DNA of 21,793 bases. It comes from a virus. Shown one piece after another: positions 6,150 to 12,734 of this stretch. The stretch is taken from IMG/VR virus record IMGVR_UViG_3300013010_000081, positions 1 through 21,793 of that record; one strand, 5' to 3'. Each line of letters starts with the position of its first letter. Positions within the stretch are counted from its first letter, which is position 1. The notes under the pieces are model-generated. The model was given only the letters and a program-made list of their open reading frames with translations, was not told the origin of the DNA and did not search any database. Made by a program: the position numbers and the translations under genes.

Positions 6150-6565
6150 TGGGCGGCATACTTCCACAGAACGCAGCACAACCAGCGCCAATGCCGCAAG
6201 CCCCTCAAGCGTTTGATCCTAATGCTTTTTACGACTCACAATCAGATAAAGAAAAGAACCTAATTAATTACCACCGCAAGCATCTTGAGGATAAAACATT
6301 TATTGAAGACAATCAGGGAGTGACTACTTTGTACGAGACAGGCTTCATGGGCAAAGACGGGAAAATACACTCCGTCCCCGGCTTTGTTAATGGTAAGCGG
6401 TTAACGGAAAAAGAAGCTAAAACATATTATGAAGCAAGGCCAGAAATTCTTAACAAATACCCAGTATACAATTCTGGTCAGGAAGCAAACGCTGCGGCGC
6501 AATCTCGTAGCTTAATTAAAAAATATGATTTAAACCAGTTCAAATCTTCAAAAACGCCTAAGTGA
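6149..6565 (+). CDS. hypothetical phage protein
   Basis: 138 residues, not recognised as a named family. The first 25 residues are Pro/Ala/Gln-rich (MGGILPQNAAQPAPMPQAPQ). Then comes a compact soluble part with 'EKNLINYHRKHLEDKTFIED', 'GFMGKDGKIHSVPGFVNGK' and 'LTEKEAKTYYEARPEILNKYP', ending in a charged helix. No signal or membrane segment. It overlaps the acetyltransferase stop by one base (TAATG), which places it in the same operon. The MGG-I-P-rich opening resembles that of the next gene, suggesting a virion-associated role near the portal, which is inference. Confidence 0.65.
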   Translation: MGGILPQNAAQPAPMPQAPQAFDPNAFYDSQSDKEKNLINYHRKHLEDKTFIEDNQGVTTLYETGFMGKDGKIHSVPGFVNGKRLTEKEAKTYYEARPEILNKYPVYNSGQEANAAAQSRSLIKKYDLNQFKSSKTPK

Positions 6566-6594
6566 TAGACAAAAACCTATTGCAATGATATAGT
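6566..6594 (+). promoter_or_regulatory. candidate sigma70-type promoter for the head genes
   Basis: TAGACA at 6566-6571 and TATAGT at 6589-6594 each differ from consensus by one base and are exactly 17 nt apart. The pair lies in a 68-bp gap, one of few in the window, ahead of the head-gene cluster. This is a good host-type promoter candidate. Confidence 0.55.
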
Positions 6595-6633
6595 TTGGTA
6601 TCTTGTTTAACCATAAAGGTAAGGAATTAAAAT

Positions 6634-6849
6634 ATGGGCGGTATATTCCCTAAACCAAAAAAACTACCACCTCCTCCACCACTACCGCCTATGCCAGAAA
6701 AGTCTGCTGCTGAAGTACGCGCTGCTGAGACTGAATCTCGCCGTCGTGCTGCTGCAGCTAAAGGGCGTTCATCTACGATACTAACCGGGGCCACTGGCGT
6801 ATCTGACAATGCAGAAGTTGGCGGCAAAAAAACGCTTTTAGGTGAATAA
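6634..6849 (+). CDS. proline-rich small phage protein
   Basis: 71 residues with a good ribosome binding site (AAGGA 6621-6625, 8 nt upstream). It opens MGGIFPKPKKLPPPPPLPP, followed by an Ala/Glu/Arg-rich helix and the tail 'KGRSSTILTGATGVSDNAEV…KKTLLGE'. This Pro tract plus 'ST-ILTG' plus 'KTLLG' pattern is one I know from small proteins beside portal genes of many podoviruses. Their role is unknown, and a minor head or connector component is likely. It is the first gene after the promoter candidate and ends 3 nt before the next ATG. Confidence 0.8.
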   Translation: MGGIFPKPKKLPPPPPLPPMPEKSAAEVRAAETESRRRAAAAKGRSSTILTGATGVSDNAEVGGKKTLLGE

Positions 6850-6852
6850 CAA

Positions 6853-7428
6853 ATGGTAGATACAGTCCGCACAAAAGCTGACCTTGTCGCCAACATTTTC
6901 CAAGATGGGCAAGCAGCCAACTCAATCACAGCGAACGACCTTCGTGACTTGATTGTTAGTTTGCAGCCAAGTTTTGGCGAATGTTCTATGCAGGGCAACA
7001 CATCAGCAACAACAATAGCAAGCGCTGGAGCATACGTTAAGATTGCAGGTACAACTGCATTGTCTGGCAACGAGCTTTTGTTTGACAACAACTCCACAGA
7101 CACTGGCCGCTTGAGATATATCGGTGCGCCAAACAGGCTTGTGACATTTAGCGCAGCAATTAGCTTTTCCGCTGCGTCAAACAACCAAGTGGTTAGTTAC
7201 AAAGCATGGCATTACGACACAAGCGGCACATCAGGAGCTTTGATTGCTGCAAGCCTAGTCTCACGAAAAGTAACAGCATCAGGCGAGCTTGGTGCAGTGC
7301 TTGTTCAAGGTAGCGCATTGCTAAGTGTAAACGACTACATTGAGATTCACGTCACAAACGAAACATCAACGGCAAACGTAACTGTGGATGACCTCAACTT
7401 TCGCGCAATCGCGCTTCCGACCGTTTAA
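6853..7428 (+). CDS. putative head fibre/decoration protein
   Basis: 191 residues. The N-terminus 'TKADLVANIFQDGQAANSITANDLRDLIVSL' is a helical segment that I recognise from phage fibre-type proteins, where it probably serves as an attachment or trimerisation part. The rest is beta-rich with small residues: 'FGECSMQGNTSATTIASAGAYVKIAGTT', 'RLVTFSAAISFSAASNNQVVSYKAW', 'LVQGSALLSVNDYIEIHVTNET'. The order 'A-Y-V-K-I', 'F-S-A-A-I-S-F', 'D-Y-I-E-I-H-V' fits a C1q/TNF-like jelly roll, as in head fibres. AGGTGA at 6840-6845 is the ribosome binding site. Its position next to the portal suggests a head-surface protein. The fold is inferred from pattern only. Confidence 0.6.
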   Translation: MVDTVRTKADLVANIFQDGQAANSITANDLRDLIVSLQPSFGECSMQGNTSATTIASAGAYVKIAGTTALSGNELLFDNNSTDTGRLRYIGAPNRLVTFSAAISFSAASNNQVVSYKAWHYDTSGTSGALIAASLVSRKVTASGELGAVLVQGSALLSVNDYIEIHVTNETSTANVTVDDLNFRAIALPTV

Positions 7429-7437
7429 GGACTGACA

Positions 7438-9075
7438 ATGATTACCAGAGAACAAGTCGTCCACTTATGTAAGCGTAAAGGCAAACTAAAGGCGCAGCGG
7501 GGGACTTGGGAGACGCATTGGCAGGATTTGACAAACTTTGTTCTTCCTAACTCTGCTGACTTTAACTTGCAAAGGTCAAAGGGTGACAAGCGTTCTACGC
7601 TAATCTATGACAGCACAGGCGTTCACTCGAATGAAATGCTTGCGGCTGGCCTTCATGGTATGCTGACAAACCCTGCATCTGACTGGTTTAGCTTACGACT
7701 TAAAGAACCCCAGCAAGGGATGGAAGACCAAGCCGATGTTAAAGATTGGCTTGAGGACACTGCCGGGGCGATCTTATCTGAACTGTCAGCGCCTGACGTA
7801 GCTTTCCCAAGCCATATCCACGAATATTATTTGTCGCTATGCTCCATAGGCACTGCCTGTATGTTTATTGGTGAGCCAGCGCAACGTGAAGGCATCAGTT
7901 TCCGCGCAATACACATTGACGAGATATACATTGCAGAAAGCGCAGACGGCATCATTGACACGGTGTTCCGTCAATTCAAGATGACCGTTCGCCAGATCGT
8001 GCAGAAATTTGGTGAAGATTCATTGTCGCCACGCATTAAGCGTATGTATGAAAAGAAAGATTACGACAAAGAAGTAGAGTTGCTGCACTGCGTCTATCCA
8101 CGCGAGGACGTACAAAAAGGCAAGAAGGCTGCAACTATGCTGCCTGTTGCTTCTGTTTACTTAGATGAAAAAGATCAGCACGTTCTAGCTGAAGGCGGCT
8201 TTGACGAGATGCCTTACATGGTAAGCCGTTGGTCTAAAGCTATTGGTGAAGTTTTTGGTCGATCCCCGGCTATGACAGCATTGCCCGATATTAAAATGCT
8301 GCAAGAGATGATGAAAACCACAATTAAAGCTGGTCAGAAGATTGTAGACCCACCATTGCTTGTTCCTGATGATGGCGTACTTGGCCCGGTTAGAACAATC
8401 CCCGGTGGCTTAAACTATTACCGTTCGTCAACAGGCGCACGTATTGAGCCGCTGCTAACGGGTGGCAACATACCTATTAGTTTCCAAATGATGGAAGATT
8501 TACGCAACCGCATACGGATGACGTTCTTCTTAGATCAACTTCAGTTCCAAGGTGGGCCGCAGATGACCGCAACGGAAGTCATTGAACGCACAGAGCGCAC
8601 GTTGAGACTGCTTGGCCCCACCTTGGGACGCTTGCAGTCAGAGTTCTTAGGGCCAATGATCGAGCGCATCTTTGGCGTCTTGTCGAGGGCTGGCAAGCTA
8701 CCCCTTGCCCCTGAGATACTAAGCGAACAACAGTTGAAGATTGAATATGTATCGCCCCTTGCAAGAGCGCAGAGACAAACCGAAACACAAGGCATCATGC
8801 GGACCCTTGAATTTATTGGGCCGATTGCTGGCATGGACCCGCAAGCTGCGCAGATCGTAAAGGGCGCAGATACGGTCCGGCATATTGCTGAGTTAAACGG
8901 AGTGCCACCTAAACTCTTAAAGTCAGATGATGATCTAATGGAAGAAGCAAAGGCACAGCAACAAGCTATGGCAGCGCAGCAGCAAATGATGCAAGGCGCA
9001 CAAGTTATGGACATGATGCAAAAAGGTGCTAATGTTGCAAAAACAGCAAAAGAGGCTGGAGTAGAGTTTGAGTAA
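7438..9075 (+). CDS. portal protein (podoviral head-tail connector)
   Basis: 545 residues, the usual length of T7-like connectors (Head-tail_con family). Recognisable parts are 'RGTWETHWQDLTNFVLPNSADF' near the N-terminus, 'LIYDSTGVHSNEMLAAGLHGMLTNPASDWFSLRL', 'FGRSPAMTALPDIKMLQEMMK', and 'FQGGPQMTATEVIERTERTLRLLGPTLGRLQSEFL', the long helix of the channel. The last 45 residues are Gln/Met/Ala-rich helix. It forms the dodecameric ring through which DNA enters and leaves. AAGGA at 7427-7431 is the ribosome binding site. The stop overlaps the next start by 8 nt. Confidence 0.95.
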   Translation: MITREQVVHLCKRKGKLKAQRGTWETHWQDLTNFVLPNSADFNLQRSKGDKRSTLIYDSTGVHSNEMLAAGLHGMLTNPASDWFSLRLKEPQQGMEDQADVKDWLEDTAGAILSELSAPDVAFPSHIHEYYLSLCSIGTACMFIGEPAQREGISFRAIHIDEIYIAESADGIIDTVFRQFKMTVRQIVQKFGEDSLSPRIKRMYEKKDYDKEVELLHCVYPREDVQKGKKAATMLPVASVYLDEKDQHVLAEGGFDEMPYMVSRWSKAIGEVFGRSPAMTALPDIKMLQEMMKTTIKAGQKIVDPPLLVPDDGVLGPVRTIPGGLNYYRSSTGARIEPLLTGGNIPISFQMMEDLRNRIRMTFFLDQLQFQGGPQMTATEVIERTERTLRLLGPTLGRLQSEFLGPMIERIFGVLSRAGKLPLAPEILSEQQLKIEYVSPLARAQRQTETQGIMRTLEFIGPIAGMDPQAAQIVKGADTVRHIAELNGVPPKLLKSDDDLMEEAKAQQQAMAAQQQMMQGAQVMDMMQKGANVAKTAKEAGVEFE

Positions 9076-9310
9076 AATATCAAAAGACGACTTTCGTTTG
9101 GTTTTTGGATCAGAGGAAGGCAAAAGGGTTCTATCTCATATTTGCCGTGAGTGCGGTGTTCTAAGACCTTCGTTTGTTCCGGGCGAGGCGTTGGAGAATA
9201 CTGCTTTTAACGAAGGCATGAGAAATGTAGCGTTGATGATACTCACAGCACTTGACGAAACACCGGAGCGTTTCATAAAACTTTCACAGGAGATTACAGA
9301 AAATGCCTAA
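9068..9310 (+). CDS. Bbp19-like small protein
   Basis: 80 residues starting at TTG 9068, with GGAG at 9058-9061. 'DFRLVFGSEEGKRVLSHICRECGV', 'RPSFVPGEALENTAFNEGMRNVALMIL' match the Bbp19-like pattern (named from a Bordetella podophage) regularly found between portal and scaffold genes. Known copies have no assigned activity. Two cysteines in 'HICRECGV' recur in relatives. Both ends overlap neighbouring genes by 8 nt, so it is translated in a coupled chain with portal and scaffold, and a part in head assembly is likely. Confidence 0.82.
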   Translation: MSKISKDDFRLVFGSEEGKRVLSHICRECGVLRPSFVPGEALENTAFNEGMRNVALMILTALDETPERFIKLSQEITENA

Positions 9311-10142
9311 CGAAACCGCACCTGCCGAAATGGCAGATAATGCGCCAGAAGTTAGCGAACCCCTTACAACTTCAGAAATCGCAGACGACGATTGGCGTTC
9401 CTCACTTTCAGAGGACATCCGCGAAGACCCCAGCTTCTCAAAATTTAAAGATGTTAATTCGCTTGCAGCTTCTTATGTGAACTTGCAAGGGCATCTTGGC
9501 CGGGACAAGATTGCCAAGCCAGTTACAGATAGCGATTGGGATGGCGTATATGACTTCTTGGGGAGACCAGAAAGCCCAGACAAATACGAAGTGGAATTGC
9601 CTGACGAGCTTCCAGATCAAGTCAAAGCACAATTCAATGATGAGACATTGTCTTCGTTTAAGCAGCAAGCTCACAAGCTAGGGTTAAACGCTGAACAAGT
9701 TAAAAGTCTAGTCGCATGGCAAGCTGGCAGCATGGGCCAGCAATACGAAGCCATGAATGAGATTCAAGGCAAGTCGATTGAAGACGGGGAACGTGCGCTC
9801 AAAGAAGAATGGGGCCGCGCCTATGATCAGAACATTGATTTTGCCAAAAAGGCTTTCAACGAATATGGCGGTGATTCGCTTGCAGCTAAGATGGAAGCAA
9901 GCGGCCTTGGAAATGACCCTGATGTACTAAAGGCGTTTGCTAACATTGCAAAGTCTACAATGGCAGACAAAGACCTTGTCGGCGCAACAAGCGGTGCAAA
10001 GATGGCCCTGACGCCAGATGAAGCTAAATCAGAAGCAGCATCAATCATGGCACATCCGGCTTACACAGATCGTAAGCACCCGGAGCACAACGCCCTAGTT
10101 AAAAAGGTTCAAGGCTTGTTCAGTGAAGCATATGGCGAATGA
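9303..10142 (+). CDS. capsid assembly scaffolding protein
   Basis: 279 residues, acidic and mostly helical. The N-terminal 50 residues are Glu/Asp/Pro-rich and probably disordered. 'LAASYVNLQGHLGRDKIAKP' and 'YDFLGRPESPDKYEVELPDEL' are segments I know from podoviral scaffolds, followed by 'EWGRAYDQNIDFAKKAFNEYGG' and the C-terminal 'ALTPDEAKSEAASIMAHPAYTDRKHPEHNALVKKVQGLF'. The basic C-terminal helix is the usual coat-binding part. It would direct shell assembly and then leave. AGGAG 9288-9292 is its ribosome binding site. Position between portal and capsid supports the call. Confidence 0.87.
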   Translation: MPNETAPAEMADNAPEVSEPLTTSEIADDDWRSSLSEDIREDPSFSKFKDVNSLAASYVNLQGHLGRDKIAKPVTDSDWDGVYDFLGRPESPDKYEVELPDELPDQVKAQFNDETLSSFKQQAHKLGLNAEQVKSLVAWQAGSMGQQYEAMNEIQGKSIEDGERALKEEWGRAYDQNIDFAKKAFNEYGGDSLAAKMEASGLGNDPDVLKAFANIAKSTMADKDLVGATSGAKMALTPDEAKSEAASIMAHPAYTDRKHPEHNALVKKVQGLFSEAYGE

Positions 10143-10308
10143 TATGGATGAAGCCCTTATCAAGTTACAATGCTTGCAGTTGGCTCACAGCGGGTCGCCA
10201 CAAAATACAATAGCAATCGCCGAAGAGTATTTTAATTGGATCGTTGAAAAGCCAAAGGTAATTGAACCATTGCAAAAGCGGGGCAGACCACCTAAACTAA
10301 AAACTTAG
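10132..10308 (+). CDS. small protein with C-terminal RGRPPK motif
   Basis: 58 residues if started at ATG 10132; GTG 10123 and ATG 10144 are alternatives in frame. It overlaps the scaffold stop by 11 nt. 'DEALIKLQCLQLAHSGSP' and 'IAIAEEYFNWIVEKP' are helical, and the end KRGRPPKLKT resembles an AT-hook. Similar short proteins with 'AEEYFNWI' occur next to scaffold genes in phages, but I cannot name a function. DNA contact through the basic tail is an inference. It is the last gene before a strong terminator. Confidence 0.65.
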   Translation: MANDMDEALIKLQCLQLAHSGSPQNTIAIAEEYFNWIVEKPKVIEPLQKRGRPPKLKT

Positions 10309-10332
10309 TCCTTCTCGTTTTGCATCCAAATC

Positions 10333-10364
10333 TACCCTCGCTTCGGCGGGGGTATTTTTGTTTT
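10333..10364 (+). terminator. rho-independent terminator
   Basis: Stem TACCCTCGC (10333-10341), loop TTCG, stem GCGGGGGTA (10346-10354), giving 9 pairs with one G-T wobble, followed by TTTTTGTTTT. The UUCG tetraloop and U tract make this a strong terminator for the portal-scaffold transcript. Confidence 0.93.
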
Positions 10365-10449
10365 AAAAAAAATTATTTATTTTACTAAGAAATTTGATTA
10401 TGCTGCGTCTAACTTATGTAAGCAGACAGAAAAGGATTTACACAAAGCA

Positions 10450-10581
10450 ATGACAAAATTAAATAAAATTGTTAAAGAACTACGCGCAACAAAAGACAAA
10501 GACCTTATTGCTCTTGCCAACGTGATAACGGACGAGCGCGTCCTGCAAAATATTTTTAATTACGTTAAAGAAAAGAAATAA
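10450..10581 (+). CDS. 43-residue hypothetical protein between two terminators
   Basis: ATG 10450 to TAA 10579-10581 encodes MTKLNKIVKELRATKDKDL then IALANVITDERVLQNIFNYVKEKK. It is predicted fully helical and basic, with hydrophobic residues spaced as in an amphipathic helix pair. An AGAAAAGGA ribosome binding sequence lies at 10428-10436, 13 nt from the ATG, longer than ideal. An independent transcript is implied because a terminator precedes it and another follows 5 nt after its stop. A weak -35 (TTGATT 10394-10399) and -10-like TATGTA (10415-10420, spacing 15) lie upstream. Function is unknown; a regulator or host-takeover peptide is possible. Confidence 0.55.
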   Translation: MTKLNKIVKELRATKDKDLIALANVITDERVLQNIFNYVKEKK

Positions 10582-10586
10582 AAGGG

Positions 10587-10611
10587 TAAGGGCTTCGGCC
10601 CTTATTTTTTT
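10587..10611 (+). terminator. rho-independent terminator
   Basis: Perfect 7-bp stem TAAGGGC (10587-10593) / GCCCTTA (10598-10604) with a TTCG loop and seven T after it. It closes the 43-codon ORF and blocks upstream transcription from entering the capsid gene. Confidence 0.93.
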
Positions 10612-10634
10612 GTGGTTTCCAAAAAGGAAAAATG

Positions 10635-10643
10635 TGTTATATT
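10635..10643 (+). promoter_or_regulatory. candidate extended -10 promoter, capsid leader
   Basis: TG at 10635-10636, one base, then TATATT at 10638-10643 forms an extended -10 element just after the second terminator. The -35 region (TTTCCA 10616-10621, spacing 16) is poor. It would give a leader of about 120 nt before the capsid gene. Confidence 0.35.
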
Positions 10644-10704
10644 AAATCAGCCTTTTAACTAAATGGACAATTCCGCTCGGAACCCATTCAAGCATTTAGG
10701 CAGC

Positions 10705-10734
10705 TTGGGCCGTCTTGGACGATAACCCTATAAT
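10705..10734 (+). promoter_or_regulatory. candidate promoter for the major capsid gene
   Basis: TTGGGC at 10705-10710 and a perfect TATAAT at 10729-10734, spacing 18. It lies 35 bp before the capsid ATG and downstream of two terminators, where a promoter is needed. The leader would be about 28 nt. Confidence 0.55.
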
Positions 10735-10768
10735 CACTGTTTTTTAAACTCTCAAAGGAGAAATCCGT

Positions 10769-11641
10769 ATGTCTATTAATGTGACAACGGCCTTTGTCGA
10801 ACAGTATAGTGCCAACGTCCAACACCTCGTCCAGCAGGACGGGTCTAAGTTGCGTGGTCTAGTTCGCGAAGAAGCCGTAGTTGGTAAGAATGCATTTTTC
10901 GATCAAATCGGCGCAACTGCCGCACGTCGTCGCCCTTCCCGACACTCTGATACCCCTCGCATCGACACGCCACACTCGCGTCGTCGTGTTTCACTTGAAG
11001 ACTTTGACTGGGCTGACCTTATCGATGATGAGGATAAAGTCCGTATGCTTATCGACCCAACTTCGCAGTATGCTCAAGCCGCTGCTAAAGCTATGGGCCG
11101 TGCAATGGACGAAGTCATCATTGATGCTGCTCTTGGAACTGCCTTCACTGGCGTTTCTGGCTCAACATCAACGGCTGCTCAAACAGCTTTAAGTGATCAA
11201 ACTTCCAACATGAACCTAGACTCACTTCTGGCTATCAAAGATAATTTTGATAGCAACGATGTTCCCGACGAAGGTCGTGTCATTGTTTGTACTTCTTCAC
11301 AGATCAAAAGCCTGTTGAACACGACAGAGATTCAATCTGCCGACTTTAACACGGTAAAGGCTTTGGCTCGCGGTGAAGTAGACACATTTATGGGCTTTAA
11401 GTTCATTTCTGTTAACGGTCTTCGTACTGACGGCACTAAGCTCGTACCAGTGGCAAGTAGCAACAGACGTTGCTTTGCTTTCCAAATGGACGGTCTTCTG
11501 TTGGGTGTCGGTCAAGACATGAATACGAAAATTTCGGAACGCGCTGATAAAAACTATGCTACGCAAGTCTTCTGCTCAATGAGCATTGGCGGCACACGCA
11601 TGGAAGAAGCTCGTGTTCTCGAAGTTCCGTGTTCTGAATAA
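10769..11641 (+). CDS. major capsid protein
   Basis: 290 residues with a strong ribosome binding site (AAAGGAG 10754-10760). The N-terminus 'VTTAFVEQYSANVQHLVQQDGSKLRGLV', then 'GKNAFFDQIGAT', 'RHSDTPRIDTPHSRRRVSLEDFDWADLID' and 'DKVRMLIDPTSQYAQAAAKAMGRAMDEVI' are the hallmarks of the Phage_capsid_2 family of podoviral coat proteins, which adopt an HK97-type fold. It is the shell subunit and should be one of the most highly expressed phage proteins. Its own promoter candidates, isolation by two terminators and strong Shine-Dalgarno agree with that. No sign of a frameshift-extended form. Confidence 0.93.
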   Translation: MSINVTTAFVEQYSANVQHLVQQDGSKLRGLVREEAVVGKNAFFDQIGATAARRRPSRHSDTPRIDTPHSRRRVSLEDFDWADLIDDEDKVRMLIDPTSQYAQAAAKAMGRAMDEVIIDAALGTAFTGVSGSTSTAAQTALSDQTSNMNLDSLLAIKDNFDSNDVPDEGRVIVCTSSQIKSLLNTTEIQSADFNTVKALARGEVDTFMGFKFISVNGLRTDGTKLVPVASSNRRCFAFQMDGLLLGVGQDMNTKISERADKNYATQVFCSMSIGGTRMEEARVLEVPCSE

Positions 11642-11653
11642 GGAGATTAAATC

Positions 11654-12079
11654 ATGACTGTTTTATATAGTGCAGAAATGGAAGGTCTTCTTAACACTGT
11701 TCCGGTAAGCCTTCCTTCCGGTGGTGTTGTAGATGGTAATGTGCGTGTAAAGCGCTCAACTATCACTCTCGACACTCAGACAACGTCAGACACCATTGTT
11801 ATCGCGAAAGCGGAAAAGGGTGAATCCTTTTTGTACGGTGTTTTGAACGCAAGTGCTACTCTTGGCGCATCAGCAACGATTGCTATTGGTGTGACAGGAA
11901 CAACAGGCAAGTACCGTGCAGCAGCAACGCATACCGCTGCTAACGTGCCTACTTTGTTTGGTGTAAATGCTGGGGTGGCAACTCTTGCCGCTGATGAAGA
12001 AATCTTCATTACCATAGGGTCTGCGAGCCTTCCGGGTTCGGGTCGTTTGGTCGTGGACCTTTATTTCTCCGCAACTTAA
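11654..12079 (+). CDS. putative head decoration/stabilisation protein
   Basis: 141 residues, strong ribosome binding site (AAGGAG just after the capsid stop). It is beta-rich with many Ala/Gly/Thr: 'VPVSLPSGGVVDGNVRVKRSTITLDTQTTSDTIVIAKAEKG', 'TLGASATIAIGVTGTTGKYRAAATHT', 'GSGRLVVDLYFSAT'. The arrangement fits a small beta-sandwich virion protein. It lies 12 nt after the capsid gene and would be co-transcribed with it, so a capsid-surface decoration or head-completion protein is the likely job. I do not recognise a named family with certainty. Confidence 0.65.
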   Translation: MTVLYSAEMEGLLNTVPVSLPSGGVVDGNVRVKRSTITLDTQTTSDTIVIAKAEKGESFLYGVLNASATLGASATIAIGVTGTTGKYRAAATHTAANVPTLFGVNAGVATLAADEEIFITIGSASLPGSGRLVVDLYFSAT

Positions 12080-12090
12080 TGCTTTAGGGC

Positions 12091-12112
12091 GGGGAGGGCT
12101 TTGGCTCTCCCC
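12091..12112 (+). other. stable hairpin without U tract
   Basis: GGGGAGGGC (12091-12099), loop TTTG, GCTCTCCCC (12104-12112): 9 pairs with one G-T. It is followed by AATCTAAT, not a T run, so it is not a standard terminator. It may stabilise the 3' end of the capsid/decoration message or reduce read-through to the tail genes. Confidence 0.6.
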
Positions 12113-12131
12113 AATCTAATCAGGAGGAACT

Positions 12132-12734
12132 ATGGCGACATCTGAAGTTCAGATTGTAAACAACGCGCTTATTAAGATCGGCGCTAATGCAATTCTATCA
12201 TTAACGGAAGACAGTGAAGCGGCTCGTGCCGCTAATGTCATTTTTGAGCAAGTCCGCGATGCCAGCATTCGTGACCACATTTGGAACTTTGCTGTTACTC
12301 GCGTTGAACTAGCACAGAGTGCAACTGCTCCAGCTTTTGAATTTGCTTATCAATATCCAATCCCAGCCGACTGCATCCGCGTTTTGCAGATGGAAGACCC
12401 CAACATGGTCTACAAGATTGAAGGTCGCAATTTGCTGACTGATGAAGGCACAGCGAAGATTTTGTACTTAGGTCGGGTTGAGGACGTAAACTTATGGGAC
12501 CCTATGTTTGTTGAGGCATTTTCTGCCCGGTTAGCGGCTGAACTTGCTATCACGCTCGCCGAAAGCAATAGCCTATACCAGAACATGATGGAAATGTATC
12601 AGCGCAAATTAGCTGACGCACGTTCTGCGGACGCACAAGAAAGCGGCTATTCTGAAGTCATTGCAGACACTTGGTTAGACAGCCGCATCAACTATGCTGG
12701 CGGTTTAACCGTTAGCGTCAACGGAAGTAATTAA
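12132..12734 (+). CDS. tail tubular protein A (T7 gp11-like)
   Basis: 200 residues, close to the T7 gp11 length. 'VQIVNNALIKIGANAILSLTEDSEAARAANVIFEQVRDASIRDHIWNFA' is the typical start. 'YQYPIPADCIRVLQM' and 'FVEAFSARLAAELAITLAESNSLYQNMMEMYQRKLADARSADAQE' complete the pattern. It forms the upper tail ring that docks onto the portal. A perfect AGGAGG lies at 12122-12127. The stop shares one base with the next gene's ATG. Confidence 0.92.
   Translation: MATSEVQIVNNALIKIGANAILSLTEDSEAARAANVIFEQVRDASIRDHIWNFAVTRVELAQSATAPAFEFAYQYPIPADCIRVLQMEDPNMVYKIEGRNLLTDEGTAKILYLGRVEDVNLWDPMFVEAFSARLAAELAITLAESNSLYQNMMEMYQRKLADARSADAQESGYSEVIADTWLDSRINYAGGLTVSVNGSN

Larger units (their letters stand above)
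10309..10768. other. 460-bp control region between head modules
   Basis: This is the largest gap without a long gene. It holds two UUCG-loop terminators, the 43-codon ORF and capsid promoter candidates, listed separately. The segment 10655-10725 is relatively GC-rich and contains short inverted repeats: TTCC/GGAA around GCTC (10671-10682), CAAGC (10689-10693) with GCTTG (10703-10707), and CGTC/GACG around TTG (10711-10721). I see no tRNA or known riboswitch in it. Confidence 0.6.

Noticed and set aside
8541-9083. 180-codon reverse ORF inside the portal gene
   Set aside because: Cys/Ser-rich translation, produced by the opposite strand of a conserved portal gene.
10655-10735. tRNA remnant or attachment site before the capsid gene
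   Set aside because: No cloverleaf, anticodon arm or CCA-type end can be drawn, and no integrase is visible.
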